Positions 53,001 through 62,000 of a stretch of DNA of 64,000 nt are shown here, in pieces (position 1 is the first letter of the stretch; the number at the start of each line of letters is the position of its first letter). Position numbers and translations under genes: made by a program. The notes below the pieces were generated by a model. That model worked only from the letters and a program-made list of their open reading frames with translations. It had not been told where the DNA came from and did no database searches. Location of the stretch: assembly GCF_963678635.1 (NCBI RefSeq), contig NC_087071.1, positions 44,627,095 to 44,691,094 on the forward strand. The letters are read 5' to 3'. Origin of the DNA: Symsagittifera roscoffensis (Eukaryota; Xenacoelomorpha; Acoela; Convolutidae).

Positions 53001-56000
53001 GTGATGATAAAACTATACACACGCGTAACAAATTATTAAATAAGGCATAATTGACAACAGAAGTTTTCAAAAAAAAGAACAAAAAAATGAAAAATTACAA
53101 AGAAAAAGTCGAAAATGTTTCTAGTTTTTTAAACAATATTACTACCACTATTTTAAACAACAATTTTAACAAGTTATCGTCACTCTATTCGGTCGAAATT
53201 AGACGAAAAATTGAAAATTTCAACCGGTTTTTGTTGTAACAAAACCTTTTGCTCCTGTTATAAGACTGCTCACTCGCTCAACTCGCTCGAATTAAGTCTA
53301 ATGCTAGAACAATTAGACAAAAAAAATTTCATTTGATGTACTTGATTTTGCGTGGAAAAAAGTTTGAAAAAATTCAAACAGCTGAAGACTTTGAAACACC
53401 CGAATTTCCTCCATAATTTCAGTTGTCGGAACAATAAAACGGAGAACAAGAAACGCCAGAAAAGAAAGCTATTCGCACCAAATTAAAAGGTCGGACAAAG
53501 ACAGCATCGTAAATTATTCTTTTATATTTTAAAACAAAATAAGATGAAGCATTTTACTTTCCAAAAAAATGACATTTGACCATCAAAAAATATCAATAGC
53601 TCTCATATCAAAATAGAGGGCCTTACAAACGTTGCCAAAAGTCATCTGATAAAACACTAAAAAATTTGAATAAAGTCAACTAATTTCATTCTTTCCGACT
53701 TTCAATTTTCATAGATTAAATTAAAAGCAGAAACCACGTTGAGCTGACAATTTCGCATCGCAAGCACTTAAAAATACAAATTAATGAATTCAGTGTACGA
53801 AGTTTTCCATCTAATTTTCAGTATAGTAAAAAAACTCCAAATGAAAAATTAAATTATACGAAAAATGAGGATTTTTCAAACTTTTCATGCTCTATCAAGT
53901 TTCGTTAGCATGCACACTCGAATATATTTGGTAAACAATTGAAAAGTTTGTTGGTGTAATAGGTCTCATACAACCCGTATCATTTTTACAAAAACACATG
54001 TCACCCAACATGAACAGTTTCTGAGAACGTACAGCAATTAGAGGTATTGACAAAGCTCTCCCGTCTGGAAACCTTTGATAATAACTAGTCCCCAAACCCG
54101 AAATTAAATAACAATAGCACGAAACCTCGTCAGAAACCTTTTTAAACTTAGTCATCTTCGTTTTTGGCGGAACCTATGGTAAAAATACCCAATACACATA
54201 CTAGTCCGAAAAAAAAATCAATTATGTAACCGTGCCTAACCAGGGTGGCGATGTTTTAAAACAAGGGTGTTTGAAACAGTTTAAAACAGTGTTTCGTTCT
54301 TTTTCAATGTTTTATTGATGTTTTTAATATATTTTCTGCCTCCTTTTGCTTTATATGCATCCTTTTGCCTCGATTTATTAACATTCACAACTTGCTAAGA
54401 ACACTTGAAATAACAGGTGTTATGAATATATATTTGGCTGACCTTAGCTTTAAACTTACCTTTGCCCCGAGTTTTTCCGTTTATGAGATTCGATCACACA
54501 GATAAGGACAAAAATATCAAAATTTGCCTTCAATTTAAGAGCATTGGACGAATCGTCAAAAGTATTCAACATTTTGAATTTACACATATTTTAAAACAGT
54601 TTTAAACGTTCACAACATTTTTTTAATGTTTTTTTTTCAATCAAATTAAGACATTTCTTTAGCCCTCGAACGAGAGAAAATTAAAGTAATCAAAAATTTA
54701 TTACAGTGCCGATTATAGAAAAAAATTGTTTATAGAAAAAATAACAATAATTTAAGCTTTAATTCATTAATACAAGAAATTGCCCTGAATTTTTATGCTT
54801 TCTACAACATTACAGATGCTAAAAAAAATCTGCAAACAAAACTCCGCTTTGACAAAACTATTTAAGCAAAACGGAATCAACTTCAATAAAATTGACTAAA
54901 ATCATTCTTGTTATTAAAAATCAGAAAAATAAAGTGAGGAAGCTTTTTACTCAAGTATTTTTGCAAACGTCAACCTTAGAGAAGCAAAAGTCTGCAAAAA
55001 ACGGAAGATCGACTTACATCATAACTGTACTTTGTAATGAACTCTTTCGGCTCAGAACCATCTTCGCATTCAGGAGCAGCACTTGTCGTAGTCGAAGCAG
55101 GAACAGCGCCTGTCGTGGGTGCACTTGGTGTTCCTGCTGTTGCTGGCGCTGCTGGAGTAGCCACTGTTGCAGGTGCTGCTGGTGTAGCCACTGTTGCAGG
55201 TGCTGCCGGAGTTGCCGCTGTTGCAGGTGCTGCTGGTGTAGCCACTGTTGCAGGTGCTGCTGGTGTTGCCGCCGTGGCTGGTGCTGCTGGAGTTGCCGGT
55301 GGTGCTGGAGTTGCCACTGTTGCAGGTGCTGCTGGTGTAGCCACTGTTGCAGGTGCTGCTGGTGTAGCCACTGTTGCAGGTGCTGCTGGTGTAGCCACTG
55401 TTGCAGGTGCTGCTGGTGTTGCCGCCGTGGCTGGTGCTGCTGGAGTTGCCGGTGGTGCTGGAGTTGCCACTGTTGCAGGTGCTGCTGGTGTAGCGACTGT
55501 TGCCGGTGCTGCTGGTGTCGCCACCGTGGCTGGTGCTGCTGGAGTTGCCGGTGGTGCTGGAGTTGCCTCTGTTGCAGGTGCTGCTGGTGTAGCCACTGTT
55601 GCAGGTGCTGCTGGTGTAGCCACTGTTGCAGGTGCTGCTGGTGTTGCCGCCGTGGCTGGTGCTGCTGGAGTTGCCGGTGGTGCTGGAGTTGCCACTGTTG
55701 CAGGTGCTGCTGGAGTTGCCGCTGTTGCAGGTGCTGCTGGTGTAGCCACTGTTGCAGGTGCTGCTGGTGTTGCCGCCGTGGCTGGTGCCGCTGGAGTTGC
55801 CGGTGGTGCTGGAGTTGCCACTGTTGCAGGTGCTGCTGGTGTAGCCACTGTTGCAGGTGCTGCTGGTGTAGCCACTGTTGCAGGTGCTGCTGGTGTAGCC
55901 ACTGTTGCAGGTGCTGCTGGTGTAGCCACTGTTGCAGGTGCTGCTGGTGTAGCCACTGTTGCAGGTGCTGCTGGTGTTGCCGCCGTGGCTGGTGCTGCTG

Positions 56001-59000
56001 GAGTTGCCACTGTTGCAGGTGCTGCTGGTGTAGCGACTGTTGCAGGTGCTGCTGGTGTTGCCGCCGTGGCTGGTGCTGCTGGAGTTGCCGCTGTTGCAGG
56101 TGCTGCTGGAGTTGCCACTGTTGCAGGTGCTGCTGGTGTAGCGACTGTTGCAGGTGCTGCTGGTGTTGCCGCCGTGGCTGGTGCTGCTGGAGTTGCCGGT
56201 GGTGCTGGAGTTGCCACTGTTGCAGGTGCTGCTGGAGTTGCCGCCGTGGCTGGTGCTGCTGGAGTTGCCGGTGGTGCTGGAGTTGCCACTGTTGCAGGTG
56301 CTGCTGGTGTTGCCGCCGTGGCTGGTGCTGCTGGAGTTGCCGGTGGTGCTGGAGTTGCCGCTGTTGCAGGTGCTGCTGGAGTTGCCACTGTTGCAGGTGC
56401 TGCTGGTGTAGCGACTGTTGCAGGTGCTGCTGGTGTTGCCGCCGTGGCTGGTGCTGCTGGAGTTGCCGGTGGTGCTGGAGTTGCCACTGTTGCAGGTGCT
56501 GCTGGTGTAGCCACTGTTGCAGGTGCTGCTGGTGTTGCCGCCGTGGCTGGTGCTGCTGGAGTTGCCGGTGGTGCTGGAGTTGCCACTGTTGCAGGTGCTG
56601 CTGGTGTAGCCACTGTTGCAGGTGCTGCTGGTGTAGCCACTGTTGCAGGTGCTGCTGGTGTAGCCACTGTTGCAGGTGCTGCTGGTGTAGCCACTGTTGC
56701 AGGTGCTGCTGGTGTAGCCACTGTTGCAGGTGCTGCTGGTGTTGCCGCCGTGGCTGGTGCTGCTGGAGTTGCCACTGTTGCAGGTGCTGCTGGTGTAGCG
56801 ACTGTTGCAGGTGCTGCTGGTGTTGCCGCCGTGGCTGGTGCTGCTGGAGTTGCCGGTGGTGCTGGAGTTGCCGCTGTTGCAGGTGCTGCTGGTGTAGCCA
56901 CTGTTGCAGGTGCTGCTGGTGTAGCCACTGTTGCAGGTGCTGCTGGTGTAGCCACTGTTGCAGGTGCTGCTGGTGTTGCCGCCGTGGCTGGTGCTGCTGG
57001 AGTTGCCGGTGGTGCTGGAGTTGCCACTGTTGCAGGTGCTGCTGGAGTTGCCGCTGTTGCAGGTGCTGCAGGTGTAGCCACTGTTGCAGGTGCTGCTGGT
57101 GTAGCCACTGTTGCAGGTGCCGCTGGTGTAGCCACTGTTGCAGGTGCCGCTGGTGTAGCCACTGTTGCAGGTGCTGCTGGTGTTGCCGCCGTGGCTGGTG
57201 CTGGTGGAGTTGCCGCTGTTGCAGGTGCTGCTGGTGTAGCCACTGTTGCAGGTGCTGCTGGAGTTGCCGCCGTGGCGGGTGCTGCTGGAGTTGCCACTGT
57301 TGCAGGTGCTGCTGGTGTAGCGACTGTTGCAGGTGCTGCTGGTGTTGCCGCCGTGGCTGGTGCTGCTGGAGTTGCCGGTGATGCTGGAGTTGCCGCTGTT
57401 GCAGGTGCTGCTGGTGTAGCCACTGTTGCAGGTGCTGCTGGTGTAGCCACTGTTGCAGGTGCTGCTGGTGTAGCCACTGTTGCAGGTGCTGCTGGTGTTG
57501 CCGCCGTGGCTGGTGCTGCTGGAGTTGCCGCTGGTGCTGGAGTTGCCACTGTTGCAGGTGCTGCTGGTGTAGCCACTGTTGCAGGTGCTGCTGGTGTAGC
57601 CACTGTTGCAGGTGCTGCTGGTGTAGCCACTGTTGCAGGTGCTGCTGGTGTTGCCGCCGTGGCTGGTGCTGCTGGAGTTGCCACTGTTGCAGGTGCTGCT
57701 GGTGTAGCGACTGTTGCAGGTGCTGCTGGTGTTGCCGCCGTGGCTGGTGCTGCTGGAGTTGCCACTGTTGCAGGTGCTGCTGGTGTAGCGACTGTTGCAG
57801 GTGCTGCTGGTGTTGCCGCCGTGGCTGGTGCTGCTGGAGTTGCTGGTGGTGCTGGAGTTGCCGCTGTTGCAGGTGCTGCTGGTGTAGCCACTGTTGCAGG
57901 TGCTGCTGGTGTAGCCACTGTTGCAGGTGCTGCTGGTGTAGCCACTGTTGCAGGTGCTGCTGGTGTTGCCGCCGTGGCTGGTGCTACTGGAGTTGCCGGC
58001 GGTGCTGGAGTTGCCATTGTTGCAGGTGCTGCTGGAGTTGCCGCCGTGGCTGGTGCTGCTGGAGTTGCCGGTGGTGCTGGAGTTGCCGCTGTTGCAGGTG
58101 CTGCTGGTGTAGCCACTGTTGCAGGTGCTGCTGGTGTTGCCACTGTGGCTGGTGCTGCTGGAGTTGCAGCTGTTGCAGGTACTGCTGGAGTTGCCGCTGT
58201 TGCAGGCGTGCCAGGTGTGGCTGGTGCTGCTGGGGTTCCCGCCGTGGCTGGAGCTGCTGGCGTTGCCGCTGTTGCTGGCGTGCCAGGTGTGGCTGGTGCT
58301 GCTGGGGTTCCCGCCGTGGCTGGAACTGCTGGTGTTGCCGGTGCACCTGGGGTAGCTGGTGCTACAGGTGTTGCCACTGTTGCAGGTGCTGCTGGTGTTG
58401 CCGCCGTGGCTGGTGCTGCTGGAGTTGCCGCTGTGGCTGGTGCTGCTGGCGTTGCCGCTGTTGCAGGAGCTGCTGGTGTTGCCGCTGTTGCTGGCGCGCC
58501 AGGTGTGGCTGGTGTTGCCGCTGTGACTGGGGCTGCTGGTGTTGCCGGTGCTGCTGGAGTTGCCGCTGTTGCTGGCGCACCAGGTGTGGCTGGTGCTGCT
58601 GGTGTTGCTGCTGTGACTGGAGCTGCTGGTGTTTCCGGTGCTACAGGTGTTGCCACTGTTGCAGGTGCTGCTGGCGTTGCCGCCGTGGCTGGTGCTGCTG
58701 GAGTTGCCGCCGTGGCTGGTGCTGCTGGAGTTGCCGCTGTTGCAGGAGCTGCTGGCGTTGCCGCTGTTGCTGGCGCTCCAGGTGTGGCTGGTGCTGCTGG
58801 TGTTGCCGCTGTGACTGGAGCTGCTGGTGTTGCCGGTGCTGCTGGAGTTGCCGCTGTAGCAGGTGCTGCTGGTGTGGCCGCTGTTGCTGGCGCACCAGGT
58901 GTGGCTGGTGCTGCTGGGGTTGCTGCTGTGACTGGAGCTGCTGGTGTTGCCGGTGCTGCTGGAGTTGCCGCCGTTGCAGGTGCTGCAGGTGTAGCCACTG

Positions 59001-62000
59001 TTGCAGGTGCTGCTGGTGTTGCCACTGTGGCTGGTGCTGCTGGAGTTGCCGCTGTTGCAGGTGCTGCTGGAGTTGCAGGCGCTGCTGGTGTAGCTGGTGC
59101 TACAGGTGTTGCTGGTGTTCCTGCTGTTGCTGGCGCTGCTGGAGTTGCCGCTGTTGCAGGTGCTGCTGGTGTTCCGGCTGTTGCTGGAGCTGCTGGTGTA
59201 GCAACTGTTGCTGGCGCGCCAGGTGTGGCTGGTGCCACTGGGGTTCCCACCGTGGCTGGAGCTGCTGGTGTTGCCGCTGTGGCAGGTGCTGCTGGAGTTG
59301 CCGCTGTTGCAGGTGCTGCTGGAGTTTCAGGAGCTGCTGGTGTTGCTGGTGTTGCCGCTGTGGCAGGTGCTGCTGGAGTTGCCGCTGTTGCAGGTGCTGC
59401 TGGAGTTTCAGGAGCTGCTGGTGTTGCTGGGGCGCCAGGTGTGGCTGGTGCTGCTGGGGTTCCCGCCGTGGCTGGAGCTGCTGGTGTTGCCGGTGCACCT
59501 GGTGTAGCTGGTGCTACAGGTGTTGCCACTGTTGCAGGTGCTGCTGGTGTTGCCGCCGTGGCTGGTGCTGCTGGAGTTGCCGCCGTGGCTGGTGCTGCTG
59601 GAGTTGCCGCTGTTGCAGGAGCTGCTGGTGTTGCCGCTGTTGCTGGCGCGCCAGGTGTGGCTGGTGTTGCCGCTGTGACTGGAGCTGCCGGTGTTGCTGG
59701 AGTTGCCACTGTAGCAGGTGCTGCTGGAGTTCCAGGAGCTGCTGGTGTTGCAGCCGTGGCTGGTGCTGCTGGAGTTGCCGCTGTTGCAGGAGCTGCTGGT
59801 GTTGCTGGCGCTCCAGGTGTGGCTGGTGCTGCTGGTGTTGCCGCTGTGACTGGAGCTGCTGGTGTTGCCGGTGCTGCTGGTGTTGCCACTGTGGCTGGTG
59901 CTGCTGGAGTTGCCGCTGTTGCAGGTGCTGCTGGAGTTGCAGGCGCTGCTGGTGTAGCTGGTGCTACAGGTGTTCCTGCTGTTGCTGGCGCTGCTGGAGT
60001 TGCCGCTGTTGCAGGTGCTGCTGGTGTTCCCGCTGTTGCTGGAGCTGCTGGTGTAGCAACTGTTGCTGGCGCGCCAGGTGTGGCTGGTGCTACTGGGGTT
60101 CCCACCGTGGCTGGAGCTGCTGGTGTTGCCGCTGTGGCAGGTGCTGCTGGAGTTGCCGCTGTTGCAGGTGCTGCTGGAGTTTCAGGAGCTGCTGGTGTTG
60201 CTGGGGCGCCAGGTGTGGCTGGTGCTGCTGGGGTTCCCGCAGTGGCTGGAGCTGCTGGTGTTGCCGGTGCACCTGGTGTAGCTGGTGCTACAGGTGTTGC
60301 CACTGTTGCAGGTGCTGCTGGTGTTGCCGCCGTGGCTGGTGCTGCTGGAGTTGCCGCTGTTGCAGGAGCTGCTGGTGTTGCCGCTGTTGCAGGAGCTGCT
60401 GGTGTTGCCGCTGTTGCTGGCGCGCCAGGTGTGGCTGGTGTTGCCGCTGTGACTGGAGCTGCCGGTGTTGCCGGTGCTGCTGGAGTTGCCGCTGTAGCAG
60501 GTGCTGCTGGAGTTCCAGGAGCTGCTGGTGTTGCAGCCGTGGCTGGTGCTGCTGGAGTTGCCGCTGTTGCAGGTGCTGCTGGAGTAGCAGGAGCTGCTGG
60601 TGTTGCCGCTGTTGCTGGCGCGCCAGGTGTGGCTGGTGTTGCCGCTGTGACTGGAGGTGCTGGTGTAGCCGGTGCTGCTGGAGTTTCAGGAGCTACAGGT
60701 GTTGCCACTGTTGCAGGTGCTGCTGGGGTTGCCGCTGTTGCTGGAGCTACTGGAGTTGCAGGAGCTGCTGGTGTTGCAGCCGTGGCTGGAGCTGCTGGTG
60801 TTGCCGGTGCTGCTGGAGTTGCCGCTGTCGCAGGTGCTGCTGGAGTTGCAGGTGCTCCTGGTGTTGCAGCCGTGGCTGGAGCAGCTGGTGTTGCTGCTGT
60901 AGCTGGAGTAGCACCTGTTGTTGATGGAGCGGAAGGAGCGCCTGTAGTTGTCGGAGCAGGAACTGCCTCCGAAGAAGTTGGAGGCGGAAATATGCCTGTT
61001 GTTGGAGTAGGAGCAGCGCCTGTGGTTGTCGGAGCAGGAGCAGCGCCAGTGCTTGTCGGAGCAGGAGCAGCGCCTGTGGTTGTCGGAGCTGGAGTAGCAC
61101 CTGTTGTTGATGGAGCTGGAGGAGCGCCTGTAGTTGTCGGAGCAGGAACTGCCTCCGAAGAAGTCGGAGGTGGAAATATGCCAGTTGTTGGAGAAGGAGC
61201 AGCGCCTGTGGTTGTCGGAGCAGGAGCAGCGCCAGTGGTTGTCGGAGCAGGAGCAGCACCTGACGTTGTCAAGAAAGCTGCTGTCGTTGTCGGAGCAGGA
61301 GCCAAACCGGTTGTTGTCGCAACTGGTCCTGTGGTTGTTGAAACAGGGACTTCGCCTGTTGTCGCGACAGCGCCTGATGTTGTGGCAGGAGGAAGGGCAC
61401 TTGTAGTTGAAGTGGTTGGGCTTGGGGGCGCAGGTGTAGTCGTTGTTTTTTTGTTTGGTGGCGGAAGCGTTGACATATCGATTGGACATGGTGTTATTGT
61501 TGTGCCTAAATGAATATTTCTTATCAATTCTAATCCTATTTCAGAATTTGGCGAAGAATTTTCATTTTTTGTTTCCTTTATCACTCTTTCATTAACTATC
61601 TTTAATTCGAATTGATCTATGCTTAATTTTCAAGCAAGATGCATGACTCATGTAGTACGAGAAGAGATACTTTTTGGTATGAAATATTGAACTTAAATAC
61701 TTTACTTACCATAAGACGAAGTTGTGGCAATTGTCGTTGTTTCTAAAATCAAAAACGACCCAAGTTAATACTTTCCGGCACCCTTCCACATTATTAGTTA
61801 ACTACCCGTCTATAACAGCTTGTTGGCTTGTCAAAACTTTCCCATCAATCATTTCAAAACCTTCGGCAAATCATCTGAAAACATAATTTAATTTACTTCT
61901 TTATCAATATAGTTTTTCATAGAATATTTTTCGATAACTACTATATTTTTTGCAAAATTTCCTTTCAAAGCTGTTTCTTTATTTAAACTCGAAATGGACG

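Larger units (their letters stand above)
41722..55017 (-). other. Introns between exons 4 and 18
   Basis: Fourteen introns of about 200-2300 bases. Those with repeat content are 42547-44170 (two family-1 elements), 44800-45606 (family 2), 47849-48573 (SINE), 50141-51944 (two family-2 elements) and 52723-55017 (family 1 plus an unexplained open frame at 53895-54155). The others are AT-rich with no exon-like content. Confidence 0.65.

Noticed and set aside
54892-57381. Cys/Trp/Arg-rich plus-strand frame over array B
   Set aside because: A shifted-frame by-product of the 27-base unit; no real protein family looks like this, and it breaks off where the repeat changes.
55037-61513. Plus-strand open frame of about 2,160 codons (AGAAGVATV repeats, elastin- or silk-like) opposite array B
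   Set aside because: The Ala/Gly/Val pattern is the antisense of Ala/Pro/Thr codons. The minus-strand frame has splice sites, in-frame neighbours and a module continuing at both sides; the plus frame has none.
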